The notes under the pieces are model-generated. The model saw nothing but the letters and a program-made list of their open reading frames with translations, was not told the DNA's origin and did no database searches. Made by a program: the position numbers and the translations under genes. Shown here in pieces: positions 1-4,767 of a DNA stretch of 7,280 bases. Every line of letters begins with the position of its first letter. The stretch's first letter is position 1. Origin of the DNA: AC-37 sp036386455 (GTDB lineage Bacteria > Actinomycetota > Thermoleophilia > Solirubrobacterales > Thermoleophilaceae); the NCBI GenBank assembly GCA_036386455.1, contig DASVVS010000041.1, positions 1 through 7,280 of the forward strand. The letters run 5' to 3'.

Positions 1-1
1 G

Positions 2-169
2 CTGGAGCTCCGCTACGGACTCGCCTCCGACGAGCCCATGACCCTCGAGGCGATCGGCAGCGAGGTCGGGGTCACCCGCGAACGCGTCCGCCAGATCGAG
101 TCGAAGACGCTCTCGAAGCTGAAGAACTCGCGCGAGGCCGAAAAGCTGCGCGAGGACCCGCAGGACTAG
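2..169 (+). CDS. Sigma-70 family RNA polymerase sigma factor, C-terminal fragment (region 4.2)
   Basis: The window opens inside this gene; 55 codons are visible, ending in TAG. The visible part is the region 4.2 helix-turn-helix that reads the -35 promoter element. It begins LELRYGLASDEPMTLEAIG and continues into VTRERVRQIESKTLSKLK, with the TRERVRQIE recognition helix typical of primary and group 2 sigma factors (RpoD/SigA/HrdB type). ECF sigma factors rarely carry the RYGL plus TRERVRQIE combination. A short charged tail (SREAEKLREDPQD) follows. Family membership is seen directly. Whether it is the housekeeping factor or a group 2 paralogue cannot be decided without regions 1-3, so I give no symbol. 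It is followed by a hairpin and then a tRNA gene on the same strand. Confidence 0.93.
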   Translation: MELRYGLASDEPMTLEAIGSEVGVTRERVRQIESKTLSKLKNSREAEKLREDPQD

Positions 170-187
170 GCCGGCCAGCTCCGCAAG

Positions 188-228
188 CGGGGTCACTTCC
201 GTCCTCTATAAGGACGCAATCGACCCCG
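188..228 (+). terminator. Two-part hairpin downstream of the sigma factor gene, possible terminator
   Basis: An outer 7-bp stem CGGGGTC (188-194) pairs with GACCCCG (222-228). An inner 6-bp stem CGTCCT (200-205) pairs with AGGACG (211-216). The loop is CTATA, and a symmetric 5x5 internal loop (ACTTC/CAATC) separates the stems. The structure starts 18 bases after the sigma factor stop codon, the usual place for a terminator or an mRNA 3'-end structure. No T-run follows, so it is not a classical intrinsic terminator, although actinobacterial terminators often lack one. The pairing is seen directly; the function is inferred. Confidence 0.4.
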
Positions 229-283
229 GTCGGCGACGGCGAAGCTGTCGCTCGCGCCCGATGAAGACGACGCTGTCAGCGGC

Positions 284-289
284 TATCCT
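284..289 (+). promoter_or_regulatory. Candidate -10 element for the tRNA-Asn gene
   Basis: TATCCT matches the TANNNT -10 pattern and lies 12 bases before the first base of the tRNA, so transcription would start about 5-6 bases upstream of the mature 5' end. A weak -35 candidate (ATGAAG, 261-266, with the TGA core) sits 17 bases upstream. The alternative is read-through from the sigma factor gene. Confidence 0.35.
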
Positions 290-301
290 CCGCCGCGCCG
301 G

Positions 302-372
302 TCCCCGGTGATGTAGCGGCAACATGCTTGACTGTTAATCAAGTCTCGGTGGTTCGAATCCACCCCGGGGAG
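302..372 (+). tRNA. tRNA-Asn (anticodon GTT)
   Basis: A complete cloverleaf can be folded by eye. The acceptor stem TCCCCGG (302-308) pairs fully with CCGGGGA (365-371), with G372 as discriminator. The D stem ATGT/ACAT (311-314/322-325) closes a minimal 7-base loop AGCGGCA that keeps A14, G18, G19 and A21. The anticodon stem CTTGA/TCAAG (327-331/339-343) encloses CTGTTAA, with anticodon GTT at 334-336. The T stem GGTGG/CCACC closes the loop TTCGAAT (353-359). The variable loop is only four bases, so the molecule is 71 nt, at the short end for an elongator tRNA. The 3' CCA is not encoded (CTT follows) and must be added after transcription. It reads Asn codons AAC and AAU. Confidence 0.96.
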
Positions 373-391
373 CTTCAGTTGTCGCGCGGGG

Positions 392-886
392 TCAGCCGTC
401 GCCGTGCGCGACCCGCCGCAGGGCGGGGATCACGAACCAGAGCAGGACGAACAGGGTGGCCAGGATCGCCGTCACCCAGGTGACCATCGTCCTGTGGAAG
501 AGCAGGTCGGTGATCAGCATCACCGCTCCGGTCATCGCCGCGGCGAGGGTCGCCAGGCCGGCTATCGCGTAGCGGTTCGAGCTGACGACGATCCGCTCCT
601 TGTCGTGCTGGCGGAACAGCAGGCGGTGGCGCGCGGTGGGTGCGATCAGCAGGAGCACGGCTACGGCCGCCGCGAGCAGCGTCACGAAGAACAGGTGGCG
701 CTGGAACTCGGTCACCTTCGCGAAGCGCTGCGTGAAGGGCACGGTGAGGAGGAACGCGAACAGGATCTGCACGCCGGTGAGCGCGACGCGCAGCTCGTTG
801 ACGAGCTCCAGCAACTCGCGGTCGAGCCGCTCGTTCTCCCGCGACTCCGGCTCGCTCCCGGAAGCGTCTCGGACGTCCGTCGGCAC
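392..886 (-). CDS. DUF6328 family four-helix membrane protein
   Basis: This 164-residue integral membrane protein has a charged, cytoplasm-like N-terminus (residues 1-33) and about four hydrophobic helices near 34-51, 64-84, 107-129 and 134-155. A basic loop (RHRLLFRQHDKER) separates the two helical hairpins. The segment RELLELVNELRVALTGVQ leading into the first helix is what I recognise as the signature of DUF6328, a family common in actinobacteria. Some databases label members as sodium:proton antiporters, but I see no antiporter motif and the true function is unknown. The start used is GTG at 884-886. No in-frame ATG, GTG, TTG or CTG lies between it and the upstream glycosyltransferase stop, and no Shine-Dalgarno precedes it. 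It is the last gene of a minus-strand run and sits 69 bases after the glycosyltransferase gene. A -10-like hexamer just upstream suggests it may also have its own leaderless promoter. Confidence 0.88.
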   Translation of the reverse strand: MPTDVRDASGSEPESRENERLDRELLELVNELRVALTGVQILFAFLLTVPFTQRFAKVTEFQRHLFFVTLLAAAVAVLLLIAPTARHRLLFRQHDKERIVVSSNRYAIAGLATLAAAMTGAVMLITDLLFHRTMVTWVTAILATLFVLLWFVIPALRRVAHGDG

Positions 887-894
887 CGGGGCGG

Positions 895-900
895 ATGCTA
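895..900 (-). promoter_or_regulatory. Candidate -10 element for leaderless transcription of the DUF6328 gene
   Basis: On the minus strand this reads TAGCAT (TANNNT), ending eight bases before the GTG start at 886. That spacing would put the transcript start at or within a base or two of the start codon. No convincing -35 is visible. The lack of a Shine-Dalgarno at this start fits leaderless translation, but the site is only a pattern match. Confidence 0.3.
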
Positions 901-901
901 C

Positions 902-943
902 GCGCGGGCTCGGAGGTTTTGCGTGTGGGCGCGGGCTCGGAGG
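902..943. repeat. Pair of 15-bp direct repeats (27-bp period) between glycosyltransferase and DUF6328 genes
   Basis: GCGCGGGCTCGGAGG occurs exactly at 902-916 and again at 929-943, one copy every 27 bases, within the 69-base gap between the two minus-strand genes. The period is a whole number of codons and the gap is open in the DUF6328 frame, so on the minus strand both copies would read Pro-Pro-Ser-Pro-Arg. They could be a duplicated regulatory site or a small tandem duplication. The exact repeat is seen directly; any function is inference. Confidence 0.7.
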
Positions 944-955
944 GTTGCCGCGCCG

Positions 956-2200
956 CTACGCCGGCGCGGCGCTCCGCGCCCGGCGCCCGATCGCCTCGCG
1001 CGCCGCGAACGCCTCCACGGCCCGCGCCGCGCGCTCGGCCCCGTCGTGCTCGCTCGCCCAGTCGCGCAGCTCGCGCGCCCGCTCCGCGTACGACGGCCGG
1101 CTGAGCAGCCGCTCCACGGCCAGCCGCACGCCGCGCGGCGTCACGAGCCGCCGCGGCAGCGACACGCCCACTCCAGCCCAGGCCGCCCGCGCGGCGTTCT
1201 CCGCCATGTCCCCGGCGGCGGGGCACGCCACCACCGGCACGCCGCAGGTGAGCGAGCGCGCCACCGTCCCGTGCCCCGCGTGGCAGACGACCGCGGCGCA
1301 CAGCGGCATCGTCCGCGCGTAGGAGACCCACTCCACGAGCCGCGCGTTCGGCGGCACCGCGAGCGGCCGCGGGGGCGGGCGCCGGTTGTAGGTGGCGAGC
1401 ACGCGCACGGGCGCGCCGGCCAGCCCCTCCAGCGCGGCGGCGAGCATCCGCTGCTCGGGGTCCTGCGAGGTCGACGGCGCGACAAGGACGAGCGGGGCGT
1501 CGCCCGGCGGCAGCTCCACGTCGCCGAACGGCCGCTCCCACAGGAGCGGCCCGGTCGTCTCCACCCACGGCTCGACCCGCGCACGCGGGTACTCGAGGTG
1601 CGGGAAGGTCGCGCAGAGCGTGAGCCGCCGCGACATCCCGTTGTGCAGCCACGGCAGCGGCGGCAGCCCCACCCGCTCGCGCGCGCCGTTGATCTCGTCG
1701 CGGCCCTGGCGCTGGCCGCTCTGCACGAGCGGGTCCATCGCGTTCCACAGCGCCCGCCCGAACGCGGTCTTCGGCAGCCGCGCCCCGATCGAGTAGGGCG
1801 GGAAGCCGGGCGCCGGGGTGGGGAGGACGTGCGGCACGAGCGTGGCCCACGGCTTGCCGTTCATCTCGGCGGACAGCGAGGCGGCCGTCGTGAGGATGTC
1901 CACCACCACCACGTCCGGATCGAACTCGGCCAGCACCGGCGCCGTGGCCCGCGCGGCGCGCACCGCGGCCTGGTACGGCTTGAGCCAGCCGGCGGAGGGA
2001 TCGAAGGCAGCCCCCTCGTCGGAGGCCGCGAACCGCATCCCCTCGCGCCGGACGTCCTCCTCCCAGCGCGACCACGTCTCGAGCTGCACCTCGTGCCCGC
2101 GCCGCACGAGCTCGGCCCCGAGCGCGATGGCCGGGAACGCGTGGCCGGGATCGCCGAAGGCGGCGATCGCGACTCGGCGTGGGGTCGGCGCGGCGCTCAG
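956..2200 (-). CDS. GT1 family (YjiC/macrolide-type) glycosyltransferase, probable CTG start
   Basis: This 414-residue cytosolic enzyme would transfer a sugar from a nucleotide-sugar donor to a small-molecule or lipid acceptor. The GT-B fold has an N-terminal Rossmann half opening with RRVAIAAFGDPGHAFPAIAL (residues 8-27), the loop typical of bacterial UDP-glycosyltransferases. The strand PDVVVVDIL (95-103) comes before the acceptor site. The C-terminal donor half carries CHAGHGTVARSLTCGVPVV (306-324), equivalent to the PSPG/HxGxGT donor-binding motif, with H307 and the following GDMAENA contacting the donor. Length is normal for the family. The reading frame has no ATG, GTG or TTG near the conserved N-terminus. 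The only sensible initiator is CTG at 2198-2200, which overlaps the TGA of the upstream oxidoreductase gene as CTGA, like the common ATGA coupling. The next usual start, GTG at 2105-2107, would remove the first beta-strand and glycine loop. The acceptor cannot be told from sequence. The paired F420 enzyme suggests a shared pathway. Confidence 0.88.
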   Translation of the reverse strand: MSAAPTPRRVAIAAFGDPGHAFPAIALGAELVRRGHEVQLETWSRWEEDVRREGMRFAASDEGAAFDPSAGWLKPYQAAVRAARATAPVLAEFDPDVVVVDILTTAASLSAEMNGKPWATLVPHVLPTPAPGFPPYSIGARLPKTAFGRALWNAMDPLVQSGQRQGRDEINGARERVGLPPLPWLHNGMSRRLTLCATFPHLEYPRARVEPWVETTGPLLWERPFGDVELPPGDAPLVLVAPSTSQDPEQRMLAAALEGLAGAPVRVLATYNRRPPPRPLAVPPNARLVEWVSYARTMPLCAAVVCHAGHGTVARSLTCGVPVVACPAAGDMAENAARAAWAGVGVSLPRRLVTPRGVRLAVERLLSRPSYAERARELRDWASEHDGAERAARAVEAFAAREAIGRRARSAAPA

Positions 2201-3243
2201 ACCAGCTCGGCGAGGTCCGTCAGCATGCGCGCCCGGTTCTCGGGCTCGGTCAGCGGCGTGATGATCATCGTCCCCACGCCCGCGTCGCGGTAGGCCCCGA
2301 GCCGGTCGCGCACCTTGTCCTTGGGCCCGACGAGGGCGATCGTGTCGATCAGCTCCGCCGGCAGCGCCGCCATCGCCTCGGTCCGCTTGCCGTCGAGGTA
2401 GAGGTCCTGCACCTTCTTCGCCTCCGCCTCGAACCCGTACCGGGCCACGGCCTGGTTGTAGAAGTTCTTCTCCCGCGACCCCATGCCGCCCACGTACAGC
2501 GCAAGCAGGGGCCGGACCATGTCGCGCGCCTTGTCCACGTCGTCGTCGATGCACAGGTTCACGTTCGGCGCGATGTCGAAGGCGCCGTCTGACGACGTCA
2601 GGTCGATCGTCCGCCCAGCGCGGTCGGCGCCCTCCTGCAGCAGCTTGCGCCCGTCGTCCACGTGCTCGGGGGAGAACAGGAACGGCAGCCAGCCGTCGGC
2701 CACCTCGCCGCACAGCCTGGTGTTGTTCGGCCCGATCGCCGCGATGTAGATCGGGATCCGGTCCTGCACCGTGCCGATCATCAGCTTGAGCGCCTTGCCC
2801 GGCCCGTCCGGCAGCGGCAGCTGGTAGATCTCGCCCTCGTACTGGAGCCGCTTGCGCGCGAGCGTCATCCGGAGGATCTCCACGTACTCCCGCGTGCGTT
2901 GGATCTGCTTGCCGAAGCGCTCCCCATGCCAGCCCTCGGCCACCTGCGGGCCCGAGGTGCCGATCCCCAGCAGCATCCGCCCGTTCGACAGGTGGTCGAT
3001 CGTGGCCGCCGTCATCGCGGTCATCGCGGGCGAGCGGGCCGGCATCTGGAAGATCCCGGCGCCGAGCTTGATCGTCTCGGTCTGCCCGGCGAGCCAGGCG
3101 AGCACGGTGGCGGTGTCGGAGCCGTACGCCTCGGCCGCCCACGCCGAGTGGTAACCGGCCGCCTCGGCCTCGCGGACCATCTTGAGCTGGTCCTGCTCGC
3201 TGATGCCGAGACCCCAGTAGCCGAGGTGCAGGCCTAGTCGCAT
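2197..3243 (-). CDS. LLM class F420-dependent oxidoreductase (Rv3520c-like)
   Basis: This 348-residue TIM-barrel protein belongs to the luciferase-like monooxygenase superfamily, whose members of this type use the deazaflavin F420 for hydride transfer. It closely resembles what I remember of mycobacterial Rv3520c (family TIGR03559). Shared blocks are MRLGLHLGYWG at the N-terminus, AEAYGSD (37-43), DHLSNGRMLLGIGTSGPQ (83-100) with VAEGWHG after it, GEVADGWLPFLFSP (179-192), ALYVGGMGSREKNFYN (248-263) and VGPKDKVRDRL (305-315). Length matches the family and no block is missing. The ATG start is supported by a good Shine-Dalgarno (AGAGGA) seven bases upstream. The natural substrate of this subfamily is not settled. 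It is the first gene of a minus-strand operon and shares four bases with the glycosyltransferase gene, implying coupled translation. It is transcribed divergently from the hypothetical gene at 3356. Confidence 0.95.
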   Translation of the reverse strand: MRLGLHLGYWGLGISEQDQLKMVREAEAAGYHSAWAAEAYGSDTATVLAWLAGQTETIKLGAGIFQMPARSPAMTAMTAATIDHLSNGRMLLGIGTSGPQVAEGWHGERFGKQIQRTREYVEILRMTLARKRLQYEGEIYQLPLPDGPGKALKLMIGTVQDRIPIYIAAIGPNNTRLCGEVADGWLPFLFSPEHVDDGRKLLQEGADRAGRTIDLTSSDGAFDIAPNVNLCIDDDVDKARDMVRPLLALYVGGMGSREKNFYNQAVARYGFEAEAKKVQDLYLDGKRTEAMAALPAELIDTIALVGPKDKVRDRLGAYRDAGVGTMIITPLTEPENRARMLTDLAELV

Positions 3244-3250
3244 GCAGGTT

Positions 3251-3257
3251 TCCTCTC
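3251..3257 (-). promoter_or_regulatory. Ribosome binding site of the F420-dependent oxidoreductase gene
   Basis: The minus strand reads GAGAGGA, then seven bases, then ATG at 3243. This spacing and sequence fix the start codon of the oxidoreductase. Confidence 0.75.
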
Positions 3258-3288
3258 AGTCGGAAGGAGTTCGCTTGAATACCGGGAC

Positions 3289-3308
3289 GGGAAACGGGTA
3301 CCTTTCCC
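3289..3308. promoter_or_regulatory. Inverted repeat with GGGTAC core in the divergent promoter region
   Basis: The 112-base spacer between the divergent oxidoreductase and hypothetical genes holds an interrupted inverted repeat: GGGAAA (3289-3294) and TTTCCC (3303-3308) around an 8-base centre. The centre includes GGGTAC (3296-3301), which on the plus strand resembles the -10 element of SigB/SigF-type stress promoters. It would start a transcript about 45-50 bases before the ATG at 3356. No matching GTTT-type -35 lies at the right distance, so the promoter reading is weak. An operator for a dimeric regulator serving both genes is an equally good reading. Confidence 0.3.
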
Positions 3309-3355
3309 ATCCGGGCCGGGGGCGCATCGTATGCGACCGAGGGTCCGTTCGACCG

Positions 3356-3925
3356 ATGAGACCGCGCCGACACCGCAAGTACGCGCAGGACCTGAGGCGA
3401 GCGATCGACTGCATGCCGCGCGGCACGCGGCTGGCGATGGTCGAGGCGCTCGAGGACCAGCGCATCATCGTCGGCGCCTACACCGACGGGGACGGCGGCG
3501 TCTGCCCGATGCTCGCCGCCCACCGCAACGGCGGGCGCACGAGCCTCGCCAGCTTCGCGCGCGCGTGGGACCGCTACACCGGTGCCAGCACGATGCGCGA
3601 GGCCAGCCCGCGCGAGCTGCGGGCGCTGCGTGCGATGCTCGAGGCGAGCCTCTACTACGAGGACAACGCCGAGTCGCTCGCCAAGCACGCCGCCGACGCT
3701 CAGGCGCTGGCCGAGGAGCGTGCCGTGCGCGAGGAGCAGGAGCGCGCGGACACCGGCGAGCGCGACCGCACGCCGGAGCTGCGCAAGCGCCACGGCTGGG
3801 CCTGGCTGCGCGTCTTCCGCCGCCTCGACGAGTACGAGGCCGCGGTCGCCGAGGCCGAGCGCCAGGAGGCCGCCGCCGCGGCCGCCGCCGAGCGCGACGA
3901 GCGCCGCGAGCGCGAGCTCGTCTAA
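3356..3925 (+). CDS. Conserved hypothetical protein, Thermoleophilia-type, with charged C-terminal helix
   Basis: This 189-residue soluble protein has no signal peptide or membrane segment and no function I can name. The N-terminal half contains KYAQDLRRAIDCMPRGTR (8-24), RIIVGAYTDGDGGVCPMLAA (36-55) and GGRTSLASFARAWDRYTG (59-76). I remember this block, with the invariant-looking GAYTD..GGVCPMLAAHR stretch, as a small domain repeatedly seen in Thermoleophilia genomes and annotated only as hypothetical. The C-terminal half (about 84-189) is highly charged and Ala/Glu/Arg-rich, probably long alpha-helix or coiled coil, with a run of seven alanines (172-178). The start is ATG at 3356. The open frame reaches back to 3242, but third positions upstream of 3356 are clearly less G+C-rich than inside the gene. 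A TTG at 3275 does have a good AAGGAG five bases before it and remains an alternative. It converges with the dehydrogenase gene, seven bases separating the stops. Confidence 0.82.
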   Translation: MRPRRHRKYAQDLRRAIDCMPRGTRLAMVEALEDQRIIVGAYTDGDGGVCPMLAAHRNGGRTSLASFARAWDRYTGASTMREASPRELRALRAMLEASLYYEDNAESLAKHAADAQALAEERAVREEQERADTGERDRTPELRKRHGWAWLRVFRRLDEYEAAVAEAERQEAAAAAAAERDERRERELV

Positions 3926-3934
3926 GAGCGCTCT
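3925..3934. repeat. Perfect 10-bp palindrome across the convergent stop codons
   Basis: AGAGCGCTCT is a perfect palindrome that starts on the last base of the hypothetical gene's TAA and ends inside the dehydrogenase gene's TAG on the opposite strand. It occupies the whole seven-base gap. It is too short to make a stable terminator hairpin by itself, and neither side has a T-run. It may be incidental. Confidence 0.5.
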
Positions 3935-4661
3935 AGGTCTTCACCTGCACGTCGCCGGCCCGGATGAACTGGATCTCCGGGACCACACAGGCGGGTGAGG
4001 TGCGAAGCAGGAAGCGCACCGCCTCGGCCAGGTCCTCGGGCTGGATCATCGCCTCGGGGGGTACGCCCTCGACCCAGCCCGTCATCGGCGTGTCCACGAA
4101 GCCGGGGCAGAACGCCGTGACCTGGATGCCCGACTCGGCCAGCTCGCCATGGGCGGCCTGCGTCAGGCCCACCACCGCGTGCTTGGTGGCCGAGTAGGTC
4201 GCGAGCCACGGCTGCCCGAACTTCCCGGCGATCGAGGCGGTGTTCACGACGAGCGCCTTGCCGTGCTCGCCACCGGCCTCCTTCAGCAGCGGGATGCACT
4301 CGCGCAGCGTGATGTAGACGCCGCGCAGGTTCACGCCGATCTGCATGTCGAGGTGCTTGGTCTGCTGGTCGGCGATCGCCGCGCCGATGCCCACGCCCGC
4401 GTTGTTGATCAGCACGTCGAGCCGGCCGAAGCGTTCGCGGTGGCGCTCCACTAGGCCCTTGATCTCGTCCTCGTTGGCCATGTTGGCCGCCACCGCCTCG
4501 ACCTCGATGCCCTCGCCGCGCAGCTCCTCCGCGGCGGCCTCGAGCTTGTCCGGCCGGCGCGCGGAGACGGTGAGCGAGTACCCGTCCTGGCCCAGCGCGC
4601 GGGCGATCGCCAGCCCGATCCCGCTCGAGCCTCCGGTGACTAGGGCTGCGCGTCCTCTCAT
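3933..4661 (-). CDS. Classical short-chain dehydrogenase/reductase (SDR), NAD(P)-dependent
   Basis: This 242-residue cytosolic Rossmann-fold oxidoreductase is complete, and all classical SDR landmarks are present in order. The cofactor loop TGGSSGIG is at 9-16. ARR follows the second strand (34-36), where basic residues favour NADP(H). NNAG is at 86-89 and the catalytic Asn in VNLRG at N111. The catalytic Ser is S143, and YSATK gives Tyr156 and Lys160. The PGFVDTPM loop is at 186-193. Length is standard for the family. The substrate is not predictable; carbonyl/hydroxyl reduction of a lipid, ketone or polyketide-like compound is typical. The ATG start has a Shine-Dalgarno (GGGAGGA) ten bases upstream. 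It appears monocistronic: convergent with the hypothetical gene and divergent from the lipoprotein gene across 106 bases. Confidence 0.95.
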   Translation of the reverse strand: MRGRAALVTGGSSGIGLAIARALGQDGYSLTVSARRPDKLEAAAEELRGEGIEVEAVAANMANEDEIKGLVERHRERFGRLDVLINNAGVGIGAAIADQQTKHLDMQIGVNLRGVYITLRECIPLLKEAGGEHGKALVVNTASIAGKFGQPWLATYSATKHAVVGLTQAAHGELAESGIQVTAFCPGFVDTPMTGWVEGVPPEAMIQPEDLAEAVRFLLRTSPACVVPEIQFIRAGDVQVKT

Positions 4662-4671
4662 CGGTGTTCGG

Positions 4672-4680
4672 TCCTCCCTC
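4672..4680 (-). promoter_or_regulatory. Ribosome binding site of the SDR gene
   Basis: The minus strand reads GAGGGAGGA, then ten bases, then ATG at 4661. The motif is strong and the spacing slightly long, and it supports the chosen start. Confidence 0.7.
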
Positions 4681-4755
4681 GGTGCATGGTCGTGGGTGGG
4701 TTTCTATCCGAGTGAGAGGCCGCACACGACTGCCGTGGCGGCGGGCGCCGTTCCG

Positions 4756-4761
4756 TACGCT
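4756..4761 (+). promoter_or_regulatory. Candidate -10 element for leaderless transcription of the lipoprotein gene
   Basis: TACGCT (TANNNT) ends six bases before the ATG at 4768, so a transcript would begin at or next to the A of the start codon. GAGG lies directly against the ATG (one base away), too close to act as a Shine-Dalgarno. No clear -35 is seen. The rest of the 106-base spacer shows only the SDR ribosome binding site. Confidence 0.4.
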
Positions 4762-4767
4762 TGAGGC

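Noticed and set aside
207..212. TATAAG as a -10 promoter element
   Set aside because: It lies in the loop and stem of the hairpin at 188-228, has no -35 at a suitable distance, and TATCCT at 284 is better placed for the tRNA.
350..372. tRNA 3' end as an integration site for a mobile element
   Set aside because: No direct repeat of the tRNA 3' end and no integrase gene are visible in the window.
902..943. The repeated 15-mer as part of a CRISPR array
   Set aside because: There are only two copies, the 12-base spacing is too short for a spacer, and no cas genes are nearby.
404..2293. A 629-codon open frame on the plus strand covering the DUF6328 and glycosyltransferase genes
   Set aside because: It is antisense to two genes with recognisable family motifs. 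Its product is Arg/His/Pro/Gly-rich with no domain, the usual shadow frame in very G+C-rich DNA.
3242..3355. Longer form of the hypothetical protein starting at ATG 3242
   Set aside because: That ATG overlaps the oxidoreductase start codon on the other strand, has no ribosome binding site, and would put the whole divergent promoter region in coding sequence.
2201..3793. Upstream extension of the glycosyltransferase frame giving a 945-residue protein
   Set aside because: The extension overlaps the whole F420-dependent oxidoreductase gene in another frame and encodes low-complexity sequence; family homology begins only at about codon 8 after the CTG.
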